A stretch of DNA of 6,278 bases from assembly GCA_011049295.1 (NCBI GenBank), contig DSCA01000163.1, positions 1 through 6,278 of the forward strand, in the 5' to 3' direction. This document shows positions 1 to 6,246 of this stretch, one piece after another; the first letter of the stretch is position 1; the number at the start of each line of letters is the position of its first letter. Under the pieces are notes generated by a model. It saw only the letters and a program-made list of their open reading frames with translations. It ran no database searches and was not told the origin of the DNA. Source of the DNA: Thermoplasmatales archaeon (lineage in GTDB: Archaea; Thermoplasmatota; E2; UBA202; DSCA01). The position numbers were made by a program, and so were the translations under genes.

Positions 1-32
1 TCCTTATGGATATCCAATCCTATATACTTCAT
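1..32 (-). mobile_element. IS110-family transposase start, left-arm mirror copy
   Basis: Identical to 6247-6278 on the opposite strand, reading MKYIGLDIHK inward from base 32 and cut at the same nucleotide. Truncation of both arms at exactly the same base suggests that the contig stopped where reads from several copies of this insertion sequence diverge. Confidence 0.77.
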
Positions 33-36
33 CTGG

Positions 37-95
37 TTCCTCCTGGTATATCTCAGCTATGGCCTGAGATATACTCTTCTATGACGTAGGAGGAA
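37..95 (-). promoter_or_regulatory. Nested stem masking the IS110 ribosome binding site, left-arm mirror copy
   Basis: Mirror of the structure at 6184-6242. The 11-bp hairpin occupies 46-74, and the outer 8-bp pairing joins 37-44 (containing the Shine-Dalgarno complement at 39-44) with 88-95. Confidence 0.65.
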
Positions 96-137
96 TTTTA
101 ATCATACCGTCAACACAGCATCTATAGCCCTTCCAAG

Positions 138-147
138 TATATATAAA
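138..147 (-). promoter_or_regulatory. TATA box upstream of the IS110 leader, left-arm mirror copy
   Basis: Mirror of the TTTATATATA element at 6132-6141; on the minus strand it points toward the transposase start at 32. Confidence 0.45.
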
Positions 148-156
148 CTCCAGGGA

Positions 157-163
157 GAAAAAT
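157..163 (-). terminator. Possible T-run terminator, left-arm mirror copy
   Basis: Mirror of the five-T run downstream of endA; on the minus strand it follows the endA copy ending at 174. Confidence 0.33.
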
Positions 164-173
164 GCGGGCAAAA

Positions 174-1199
174 TCAGGGGGTCATGCGCTTCAGCCGCAC
201 GTACTCAACCTCCTCCCCGGTCACGGCAAAAATCATCTGCTTGCGCACCGAATTGGCCAGGCGCACCGCCCGGCTGATTTCCGTCCAGGTGGAGGTGTAG
301 TGGTCGGGAACCACGTGCACCAGGTAGGGGGCGTGTCCCTCCCCCAGCTCCTCCCGGTACACCCGGAAGTGGGAGCCGAACTTGAAGCCCGTCTTGGGCA
401 CCAGGCCCCGGCCCCGCAGGTCCTGGTAGGCCCGGAGGCGGCGGGCGATGTCCGGCTGGATGGTCTGGGCGTAGGCCAAAAATTCCTCCAGGGTGAGCAA
501 CTGGCCGTTGCGCAGCACCCGGGCCCCCTTTTCCAGGAGATAGGCGGTCTCCATCAGGGACAGCTGCATGACGCCGCCCCCGAAGTCCCGCCCCACATAG
601 TGGTCCTGAAGGCGCCTGGCCAGCCCGGTGTCCCACACCATGCTCCGGTCCCCCAGAAGGGTTATCTCTCCGTGGTAGGCATGGGGCTCCTCCTGCGAGC
701 CGCGCATGCGGAAAAATTTGGCGTAGTAGTAGGTGAGGTCCCCCTCCTCGTCGGCCACCCCCAGCATCAGCTTCCGGCTCTGCATGTCCCGGATGTGCTG
801 GAGGACGGCGGCCATGGAAAAGGGGGCCCGCTCGGACAGGGCCTGCACCAGATAGATGGGCTGGTGGGAATGGGGGGCGCCTCCCCGGGGATACAGGTTG
901 AGACCCTCGGGGTCAATCTTGGCCACGTAGCCCCGCTGCCGGAGGTCCCTGAACACCAGGTAGGTGATTTCGAAGTTGGCATCCACGGTCAGCCCGTAAT
1001 TCATGAGGTCGTGGAGGGATACCGGCTGCCCCTGGTGCTCCACCACCAGCCTCTCCACCTCCACCAGAAAGGCGGCCTCGATGAGGTGCAGGCGGAGCTT
1101 TCCCCCCTGCATGGTGCCGAAGTAGCCCTTGTTGTAGATTTTGCTGGCCTCTGATTGCTCCCCGACCACCACGGCGTCTCCCACGATGCTTCCGGCCAT
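174..1199 (-). CDS. endA: tRNA-splicing endonuclease EndA, left-arm mirror copy
   Basis: Identical minus-strand copy of the gene at 5080-6105: full-length 341 residues, both repeats intact, and the Tyr281/His289/Lys320 triad present. Its start overlaps the stop of the purQ copy at 1199. Nothing distinguishes it from the right-arm copy. A second functional endA is biologically unlikely, since this housekeeping enzyme is normally single-copy in the two-repeat form. That supports reading the palindrome as one locus seen twice. Confidence 0.92.
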   Translation of the reverse strand: MAGSIVGDAVVVGEQSEASKIYNKGYFGTMQGGKLRLHLIEAAFLVEVERLVVEHQGQPVSLHDLMNYGLTVDANFEITYLVFRDLRQRGYVAKIDPEGLNLYPRGGAPHSHQPIYLVQALSERAPFSMAAVLQHIRDMQSRKLMLGVADEEGDLTYYYAKFFRMRGSQEEPHAYHGEITLLGDRSMVWDTGLARRLQDHYVGRDFGGGVMQLSLMETAYLLEKGARVLRNGQLLTLEEFLAYAQTIQPDIARRLRAYQDLRGRGLVPKTGFKFGSHFRVYREELGEGHAPYLVHVVPDHYTSTWTEISRAVRLANSVRKQMIFAVTGEEVEYVRLKRMTP

Positions 1200-1984
1200 T
1201 ATAACGCCCGTATGTAGTCCACAATCGATTCAAAAATGGCCCGGCCGTCCCCCCGCCCCCAGTCCGGCTGCTGCCAGGGATGGAAGGCCCGCTCCGGATG
1301 GGGCATCATCCCCATCACGTTGCCCGCCGGATTGCAGATGCCGGCAATGCCCTGGAGGGAGCCGTTGGGGTTCCAGGGATACCCGTCGGGCTCCCCCGCG
1401 TCGTTCACGTACCGGAACAAAATCTGGTGGTTGGCCGCCAGGTCCTCCAGATAGCGCCGCTCCTCTCCCCGGGGAAGCAGCAGCTTGCCCTCCATGTGAG
1501 CCGAGGGAATGAGCACCGTCTGCCCGGGAGGGATGCGGGAGGTCAGCGGGGACCGGCCGTCGTGGCGCAGCAGGGTGGGGCGGCACTCGAACCGGTCGGA
1601 GTCGTTCACCGACAGCGCCGCCTCCGGCACCTCGCTGATGCCGTCCAGCCCGGGCAGCAGGCCCAGCTCGATGAGCACCTGGAAGCCGTTGCATATGCCT
1701 ACCACTGGATAGCCGGCCTCCACAAAGTCCCTCAGCTCATCCATGAGAAGGGCCTTCATGCGGGCGGCAAAAATGGCTCCGGCGCGGACGTAGTCTCCGG
1801 CGGAAAAACCGCCGGGGATGAACAGGCCGTGATACTGGCTCAGGGATACATCGCCGTGGCGCAGCTGGTTGAGATGCAGGTAGCGGGGCTGCACGCCCAG
1901 GGAGGCAAAGGCCGCATGGGACTCGGCCTCGCAGTTGGTCCCCTCGATGCGGAGGATGGCGATGGCAATGTCTTCCCGCTTCAC
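1199..1984 (-). CDS. purQ: PurQ, left-arm mirror copy
   Basis: Identical reverse-strand copy of the purQ gene at 4295-5080: same 261 residues, same GTG start (complement of 1982-1984), same Cys98-His229-Glu231 triad and same one-base overlap with the downstream endA copy at 1199. With no synonymous difference from the other copy, there is no sign of independent evolution. It most likely reflects the fold-back structure rather than a true second purQ. An ancient duplication is excluded by the identity. Confidence 0.93.
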   Translation of the reverse strand: MKREDIAIAILRIEGTNCEAESHAAFASLGVQPRYLHLNQLRHGDVSLSQYHGLFIPGGFSAGDYVRAGAIFAARMKALLMDELRDFVEAGYPVVGICNGFQVLIELGLLPGLDGISEVPEAALSVNDSDRFECRPTLLRHDGRSPLTSRIPPGQTVLIPSAHMEGKLLLPRGEERRYLEDLAANHQILFRYVNDAGEPDGYPWNPNGSLQGIAGICNPAGNVMGMMPHPERAFHPWQQPDWGRGDGRAIFESIVDYIRAL

Positions 1985-2003
1985 GCTGGTAATAGGAGCA
2001 GTG

Positions 2004-2013
2004 CTATAAGAAA
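2004..2013 (-). promoter_or_regulatory. Possible purQ TATA box, left-arm mirror copy
   Basis: Exact mirror of the element at 4266-4275, upstream of the minus-strand purQ copy. The same reasoning applies: AT-rich box, leaderless-type spacing and no visible ribosome binding site. Confidence 0.38.
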
Positions 2014-2023
2014 TTAGTCCCCG

Positions 2024-3139
2024 CTAGTCCCGCAGGGCGCGGTGCCGGGCGAACACCTCTTCGAATATCCTGGCCTGCCGCTGCACCACCGCCTCTGCCT
2101 CGTTCATGCTCAGGGGGGCGGCCTCCACGGCGTAGCTGACGAAGCGGCCCAGCCACAGGGCCTTCAGCGCCTCCAGGACGGCTTCCTTGCGCTCCTGTTC
2201 AGGGCAATCCAGGTAGGCAAAGGTCAGGTGGGCCACGCATTCCGCCCATACCCGGGAGGTGAAGGGCTCCTCGTGTGCCGCCACGGCCTCCAGCTGCCGC
2301 ATCATCTCCGGCGGAAGCAGACCGGCCATGACCGGACGACGGGCGGCAAACTCCTGCTGAAAGGAGAAGCGCAGCCGGTCCAGGTCCACCTTCACCGGCA
2401 CCGGGTTCTGGGCAAAGCATTCCTTGTGGGCGATGACCCGGTGGGGTGGGGGGTGGTTGCGCCAGTGGGACTGGTAGTGGGAGGCCATCTCCAGCATCTG
2501 TCCGGTGACCTGGCGAAACATGGGCACCAGCAGCTCCTCCGGCTCCAGGTAGCGGGTGGTGGACTCGTGTATCTTGAGGGAATAGATGCCCTCCTTGACG
2601 TTCATGCCCTCGGCGGCGGCGGTGGTCACGATGAATATGTCAATCCCGAAATCGGCCGGAAACAGGGGGTGGGAGCGCATCCGCTCGTACAGCTCGCGGG
2701 ACAGACCGAACTCCCCGGCAATGGGCTGGCGCACGTCCAGACCGTACAGGGCCCGGGTGAAGGGATAGGCCAGGGCATTGGTGATCACGCCGTCGAGCTT
2801 GTGGCGGATGTAGTAGGGAACCACCAGGTCGGCCCGGCCGCAGAGCACCGGATAGGAAAACTCCTGCAGCCATTCCGGCCTGATGCTCAGCAGGTCACCG
2901 TCCAGCAGCACCAGCGACTTGGCCTGCAGTTCGTGGGCAATCTCCACCACGGTGCGCACCCCGCCCCCCTTGCCCCCCCGGACCAGGTCGGAGGTGACTA
3001 TTTTGGAGATGCCGTTGTGGGGCTGAAACAGGTGGGCCAGGTCCACGGTGCGGTCGGTGGAAAAGCCGTCGATGACCGCAATCACCGTCTTGTAGGCGGG
3101 AAAATACTGGTGGAGCCCCTGGCTCACCGCGTTGAGCAC
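2024..3139 (-). CDS. Family 2 glycosyltransferase, left-arm mirror copy, N-terminus missing
   Basis: This copy is base-for-base identical to the one at 3140-4255 and encodes the same 371 residues: DGD at 80-82, the QPIAGEFG block and His191. It begins at the dyad without a start codon of its own, and its stop codon is complement(2024-2026). The two copies face away from each other with their truncated 5' ends abutting. Neither copy supplies the missing N-terminus, which is expected if the strand folded back within the gene. It should count as a second view of one locus, not as a paralogue. Confidence 0.82.
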   Translation of the reverse strand: MLNAVSQGLHQYFPAYKTVIAVIDGFSTDRTVDLAHLFQPHNGISKIVTSDLVRGGKGGGVRTVVEIAHELQAKSLVLLDGDLLSIRPEWLQEFSYPVLCGRADLVVPYYIRHKLDGVITNALAYPFTRALYGLDVRQPIAGEFGLSRELYERMRSHPLFPADFGIDIFIVTTAAAEGMNVKEGIYSLKIHESTTRYLEPEELLVPMFRQVTGQMLEMASHYQSHWRNHPPPHRVIAHKECFAQNPVPVKVDLDRLRFSFQQEFAARRPVMAGLLPPEMMRQLEAVAAHEEPFTSRVWAECVAHLTFAYLDCPEQERKEAVLEALKALWLGRFVSYAVEAAPLSMNEAEAVVQRQARIFEEVFARHRALRD

Positions 3140-3145
3140 GTGCTC
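3134..3145. other. Dyad centre of the palindrome (GAGCAC|GTGCTC)
   Basis: The axis lies between 3139 and 3140. The glycosyltransferase frame of the right arm enters at codon GTG (Val, 3140-3142), preceded in frame by CAC (His). A His-Val pair is plausible at this place in the family, so the native gene may itself contain CACGTG. Such a short self-complementary site could prime snap-back synthesis. Sequence upstream of this point in the real genome is not represented in the window. Confidence 0.9.
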
Positions 3146-4255
3146 AACGCGGTGAGCCAGGGGCTCCACCAGTATTTTCCCGCCTACAAGACGGTGATTG
3201 CGGTCATCGACGGCTTTTCCACCGACCGCACCGTGGACCTGGCCCACCTGTTTCAGCCCCACAACGGCATCTCCAAAATAGTCACCTCCGACCTGGTCCG
3301 GGGGGGCAAGGGGGGCGGGGTGCGCACCGTGGTGGAGATTGCCCACGAACTGCAGGCCAAGTCGCTGGTGCTGCTGGACGGTGACCTGCTGAGCATCAGG
3401 CCGGAATGGCTGCAGGAGTTTTCCTATCCGGTGCTCTGCGGCCGGGCCGACCTGGTGGTTCCCTACTACATCCGCCACAAGCTCGACGGCGTGATCACCA
3501 ATGCCCTGGCCTATCCCTTCACCCGGGCCCTGTACGGTCTGGACGTGCGCCAGCCCATTGCCGGGGAGTTCGGTCTGTCCCGCGAGCTGTACGAGCGGAT
3601 GCGCTCCCACCCCCTGTTTCCGGCCGATTTCGGGATTGACATATTCATCGTGACCACCGCCGCCGCCGAGGGCATGAACGTCAAGGAGGGCATCTATTCC
3701 CTCAAGATACACGAGTCCACCACCCGCTACCTGGAGCCGGAGGAGCTGCTGGTGCCCATGTTTCGCCAGGTCACCGGACAGATGCTGGAGATGGCCTCCC
3801 ACTACCAGTCCCACTGGCGCAACCACCCCCCACCCCACCGGGTCATCGCCCACAAGGAATGCTTTGCCCAGAACCCGGTGCCGGTGAAGGTGGACCTGGA
3901 CCGGCTGCGCTTCTCCTTTCAGCAGGAGTTTGCCGCCCGTCGTCCGGTCATGGCCGGTCTGCTTCCGCCGGAGATGATGCGGCAGCTGGAGGCCGTGGCG
4001 GCACACGAGGAGCCCTTCACCTCCCGGGTATGGGCGGAATGCGTGGCCCACCTGACCTTTGCCTACCTGGATTGCCCTGAACAGGAGCGCAAGGAAGCCG
4101 TCCTGGAGGCGCTGAAGGCCCTGTGGCTGGGCCGCTTCGTCAGCTACGCCGTGGAGGCCGCCCCCCTGAGCATGAACGAGGCAGAGGCGGTGGTGCAGCG
4201 GCAGGCCAGGATATTCGAAGAGGTGTTCGCCCGGCACCGCGCCCTGCGGGACTAG
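3140..4255 (+). CDS. Family 2 glycosyltransferase, glucosylglycerate/mannosylglycerate synthase-like, N-terminus missing
   Basis: Probably transfers a sugar from a nucleotide-sugar donor to a small acceptor such as glycerate or phosphoglycerate; the substrate is inferred only from similarity. The fragment has 371 residues, numbered from the Val at the dyad. It starts at the first GT-A helix (VLNAVSQGLHQYFP), followed by the strand and loop VIAVIDGFSTDRT (19-31). The metal/nucleotide DGD is at 80-82 in LVLLDGDLLS. RQPIAGEFGLS (137-147) resembles the QPIGGDFGFS block of glucosylglycerate synthase-like enzymes. KIHEST has His191 as the likely metal ligand and is followed by PMFRQV (206-211). A helical C-terminal domain follows. 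There is no signal peptide or membrane segment in the visible part, so it is probably cytoplasmic. About 20 N-terminal residues, including the first nucleotide-binding strand, appear lost. The frame stays open leftward across the dyad, but that part is antisense of the other copy and not protein. It ends with TAG, 39 bases before purQ. Confidence 0.85.
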   Translation: MLNAVSQGLHQYFPAYKTVIAVIDGFSTDRTVDLAHLFQPHNGISKIVTSDLVRGGKGGGVRTVVEIAHELQAKSLVLLDGDLLSIRPEWLQEFSYPVLCGRADLVVPYYIRHKLDGVITNALAYPFTRALYGLDVRQPIAGEFGLSRELYERMRSHPLFPADFGIDIFIVTTAAAEGMNVKEGIYSLKIHESTTRYLEPEELLVPMFRQVTGQMLEMASHYQSHWRNHPPPHRVIAHKECFAQNPVPVKVDLDRLRFSFQQEFAARRPVMAGLLPPEMMRQLEAVAAHEEPFTSRVWAECVAHLTFAYLDCPEQERKEAVLEALKALWLGRFVSYAVEAAPLSMNEAEAVVQRQARIFEEVFARHRALRD

Positions 4256-4265
4256 CGGGGACTAA

Positions 4266-4275
4266 TTTCTTATAG
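4266..4275 (+). promoter_or_regulatory. Possible archaeal TATA box for a leaderless purQ transcript
   Basis: The 39-base gap between the glycosyltransferase stop and the purQ GTG holds an AT-rich TTTCTTATAG. It is centred about 23-25 bases before the start codon, close to the usual distance from an archaeal TATA box to the transcription start. No Shine-Dalgarno-like purine run precedes the GTG. Both facts fit a transcript starting at or near the start codon. Read-through from the glycosyltransferase gene is equally possible. Confidence 0.4.
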
Positions 4276-4294
4276 CACTGCTCCTATTACCAGC

Positions 4295-5080
4295 GTGAAG
4301 CGGGAAGACATTGCCATCGCCATCCTCCGCATCGAGGGGACCAACTGCGAGGCCGAGTCCCATGCGGCCTTTGCCTCCCTGGGCGTGCAGCCCCGCTACC
4401 TGCATCTCAACCAGCTGCGCCACGGCGATGTATCCCTGAGCCAGTATCACGGCCTGTTCATCCCCGGCGGTTTTTCCGCCGGAGACTACGTCCGCGCCGG
4501 AGCCATTTTTGCCGCCCGCATGAAGGCCCTTCTCATGGATGAGCTGAGGGACTTTGTGGAGGCCGGCTATCCAGTGGTAGGCATATGCAACGGCTTCCAG
4601 GTGCTCATCGAGCTGGGCCTGCTGCCCGGGCTGGACGGCATCAGCGAGGTGCCGGAGGCGGCGCTGTCGGTGAACGACTCCGACCGGTTCGAGTGCCGCC
4701 CCACCCTGCTGCGCCACGACGGCCGGTCCCCGCTGACCTCCCGCATCCCTCCCGGGCAGACGGTGCTCATTCCCTCGGCTCACATGGAGGGCAAGCTGCT
4801 GCTTCCCCGGGGAGAGGAGCGGCGCTATCTGGAGGACCTGGCGGCCAACCACCAGATTTTGTTCCGGTACGTGAACGACGCGGGGGAGCCCGACGGGTAT
4901 CCCTGGAACCCCAACGGCTCCCTCCAGGGCATTGCCGGCATCTGCAATCCGGCGGGCAACGTGATGGGGATGATGCCCCATCCGGAGCGGGCCTTCCATC
5001 CCTGGCAGCAGCCGGACTGGGGGCGGGGGGACGGCCGGGCCATTTTTGAATCGATTGTGGACTACATACGGGCGTTATAA
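4295..5080 (+). CDS. purQ: Phosphoribosylformylglycinamidine synthase, glutaminase subunit PurQ
   Basis: Class I glutamine amidotransferase that releases ammonia from glutamine for the PurL subunit, which converts FGAR to FGAM in purine biosynthesis (cytoplasmic, complex with PurL and PurS). The 261-residue protein opens with the PurQ signature IAILRIEGTNCEAE (8-21). It carries the oxyanion-region segment IPGGFSAGDYVRAGA (56-70) and nucleophile Cys98 in GICNGFQ. Later come IPSAHMEGK (159-167), GYPWNPNGS (201-209) and the His229/Glu231 pair of MMPHPERAFHPW, so the Cys-His-Glu triad is complete. The length is somewhat above bacterial PurQ (about 227) and fits longer archaeal forms. The GTG start is chosen because it lies just before the conserved first strand. 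The stop TAA overlaps the endA start by one base. purL and purS are not in the window. Confidence 0.96.
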   Translation: MKREDIAIAILRIEGTNCEAESHAAFASLGVQPRYLHLNQLRHGDVSLSQYHGLFIPGGFSAGDYVRAGAIFAARMKALLMDELRDFVEAGYPVVGICNGFQVLIELGLLPGLDGISEVPEAALSVNDSDRFECRPTLLRHDGRSPLTSRIPPGQTVLIPSAHMEGKLLLPRGEERRYLEDLAANHQILFRYVNDAGEPDGYPWNPNGSLQGIAGICNPAGNVMGMMPHPERAFHPWQQPDWGRGDGRAIFESIVDYIRAL

Positions 5081-6105
5081 TGGCCGGAAGCATCGTGGGA
5101 GACGCCGTGGTGGTCGGGGAGCAATCAGAGGCCAGCAAAATCTACAACAAGGGCTACTTCGGCACCATGCAGGGGGGAAAGCTCCGCCTGCACCTCATCG
5201 AGGCCGCCTTTCTGGTGGAGGTGGAGAGGCTGGTGGTGGAGCACCAGGGGCAGCCGGTATCCCTCCACGACCTCATGAATTACGGGCTGACCGTGGATGC
5301 CAACTTCGAAATCACCTACCTGGTGTTCAGGGACCTCCGGCAGCGGGGCTACGTGGCCAAGATTGACCCCGAGGGTCTCAACCTGTATCCCCGGGGAGGC
5401 GCCCCCCATTCCCACCAGCCCATCTATCTGGTGCAGGCCCTGTCCGAGCGGGCCCCCTTTTCCATGGCCGCCGTCCTCCAGCACATCCGGGACATGCAGA
5501 GCCGGAAGCTGATGCTGGGGGTGGCCGACGAGGAGGGGGACCTCACCTACTACTACGCCAAATTTTTCCGCATGCGCGGCTCGCAGGAGGAGCCCCATGC
5601 CTACCACGGAGAGATAACCCTTCTGGGGGACCGGAGCATGGTGTGGGACACCGGGCTGGCCAGGCGCCTTCAGGACCACTATGTGGGGCGGGACTTCGGG
5701 GGCGGCGTCATGCAGCTGTCCCTGATGGAGACCGCCTATCTCCTGGAAAAGGGGGCCCGGGTGCTGCGCAACGGCCAGTTGCTCACCCTGGAGGAATTTT
5801 TGGCCTACGCCCAGACCATCCAGCCGGACATCGCCCGCCGCCTCCGGGCCTACCAGGACCTGCGGGGCCGGGGCCTGGTGCCCAAGACGGGCTTCAAGTT
5901 CGGCTCCCACTTCCGGGTGTACCGGGAGGAGCTGGGGGAGGGACACGCCCCCTACCTGGTGCACGTGGTTCCCGACCACTACACCTCCACCTGGACGGAA
6001 ATCAGCCGGGCGGTGCGCCTGGCCAATTCGGTGCGCAAGCAGATGATTTTTGCCGTGACCGGGGAGGAGGTTGAGTACGTGCGGCTGAAGCGCATGACCC
6101 CCTGA
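5080..6105 (+). CDS. endA: tRNA-splicing endonuclease EndA, two-repeat euryarchaeal form
   Basis: Cuts archaeal precursor tRNAs (and rRNA) at bulge-helix-bulge introns, leaving 2',3'-cyclic phosphate and 5'-hydroxyl ends for the RtcB ligase. The 341 residues form two related halves. GYFGTMQGG...EAAFLVE (25-47) parallels YVGRDFGGG...ETAYLLE (201-223), and LRQRGYVAK (86-94) parallels LRGRGLVPK (261-269). The second half holds the catalytic block GFKFGSHFRVY and the triad Tyr281, His289 (GEGHAPYLVHVV) and Lys320 (LANSVRKQMIFAV). The first half keeps the fold but lacks a clear triad, as in fused-repeat enzymes that act as homodimers. The ATG overlaps the purQ TAA (TAATG) and has no Shine-Dalgarno, which suggests translational coupling. 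The start fits because the family's first strands (IVGDAVVVGE) follow directly. It stops with TGA, 141 bases before the IS110 transposase start. Confidence 0.95.
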   Translation: MAGSIVGDAVVVGEQSEASKIYNKGYFGTMQGGKLRLHLIEAAFLVEVERLVVEHQGQPVSLHDLMNYGLTVDANFEITYLVFRDLRQRGYVAKIDPEGLNLYPRGGAPHSHQPIYLVQALSERAPFSMAAVLQHIRDMQSRKLMLGVADEEGDLTYYYAKFFRMRGSQEEPHAYHGEITLLGDRSMVWDTGLARRLQDHYVGRDFGGGVMQLSLMETAYLLEKGARVLRNGQLLTLEEFLAYAQTIQPDIARRLRAYQDLRGRGLVPKTGFKFGSHFRVYREELGEGHAPYLVHVVPDHYTSTWTEISRAVRLANSVRKQMIFAVTGEEVEYVRLKRMTP

Positions 6106-6115
6106 TTTTGCCCGC

Positions 6116-6122
6116 ATTTTTC
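6116..6122 (+). terminator. Possible T-run terminator after endA
   Basis: A run of five T (6117-6121, ATTTTTC) starts about a dozen bases after the endA stop, following TTTT at 6106-6109. Archaeal transcription often ends at short T-runs without a hairpin, so this could end the purQ-endA transcript. The run is short, hence low confidence. The mirror copy is at 157-163. Confidence 0.35.
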
Positions 6123-6131
6123 TCCCTGGAG

Positions 6132-6141
6132 TTTATATATA
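6132..6141 (+). promoter_or_regulatory. Archaeal-type TATA box upstream of the IS110 leader
   Basis: TTTATATATA closely matches the euryarchaeal TATA consensus and stands out in a GC-rich setting. Read on the plus strand it would start transcription near 6160-6165, producing a leader of about 80 bases ahead of the transposase. The element is nearly symmetric, so a reverse orientation (toward endA) cannot be excluded. It could belong to the host or to the insertion sequence, because the element's boundary is not visible. Confidence 0.5.
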
Positions 6142-6159
6142 CTTGGAAGGGCTATAGAT

Positions 6160-6246
6160 GCTGTGTTGACGGTATGATTAAAATTCCTCCTACGTCATAG
6201 AAGAGTATATCTCAGGCCATAGCTGAGATATACCAGGAGGAACCAG
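6160..6246 (+). ncRNA. Candidate IS110 left-end noncoding (bridge-type) RNA region
   Basis: IS110-group elements such as IS621 carry a structured guide RNA in the noncoding left end before the recombinase gene. Its internal loops pair with target and donor DNA. Here the stretch between a predicted transcription start (about 25 bases after the TATA box) and the ATG is AT-rich and folds well. The 13 unpaired bases at 6192-6204 and the 7-base loop at 6216-6222 could be guide loops. The exact ends, the element boundary and the loop assignment cannot be fixed from one truncated copy, and known bridge RNAs are longer. Confidence 0.3.
6184..6242 (+). promoter_or_regulatory. Nested stem structure masking the transposase ribosome binding site
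   Basis: Inner hairpin: GTATATCTCAG (6205-6215), loop GCCATAG (6216-6222) and CTGAGATATAC (6223-6233) make a perfect 11-bp stem. Outer pairing: TTCCTCCT (6184-6191) is fully complementary to AGGAGGAA (6235-6242). This second segment contains the strong Shine-Dalgarno AGGAGG (6235-6240), six bases before the transposase ATG at 6247. Folding would hide the ribosome binding site. Such masking is a known way for insertion sequences to limit translation from read-through transcripts. In IS110-group elements the same region also encodes the bridge RNA. The pairing is read directly from the sequence; the function is inferred. Confidence 0.7.

Noticed and set aside
2042..4255. Apparent 737-codon open frame on each strand crossing the centre (2042-4255 plus and 2024-4237 minus)
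   Set aside because: Its first 366 codons are the antisense of the other glycosyltransferase copy, with His- and Gly-rich low-plausibility composition. Only the part from 3140 onward matches a protein family. The fusion is created by the palindrome.
4262..4999. 245-codon antisense frame over purQ, mirrored at 1280-2017
   Set aside because: It is a shadow of PurQ with no family resemblance. The purQ frame carries a complete catalytic triad.
5125..6117. 330-codon antisense frame over endA, mirrored at 162-1154
   Set aside because: It runs opposite a clearly recognised EndA, has no recognisable domain, and long antisense frames are expected in GC-rich genes with third-position bias.
6151..6180. 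Bacterial-type promoter (TTGAC at 6166-6170 with TATGAT at 6173-6178)
   Set aside because: The two boxes are only two bases apart, far from the roughly 17-base spacing required, and the gene content is archaeal.
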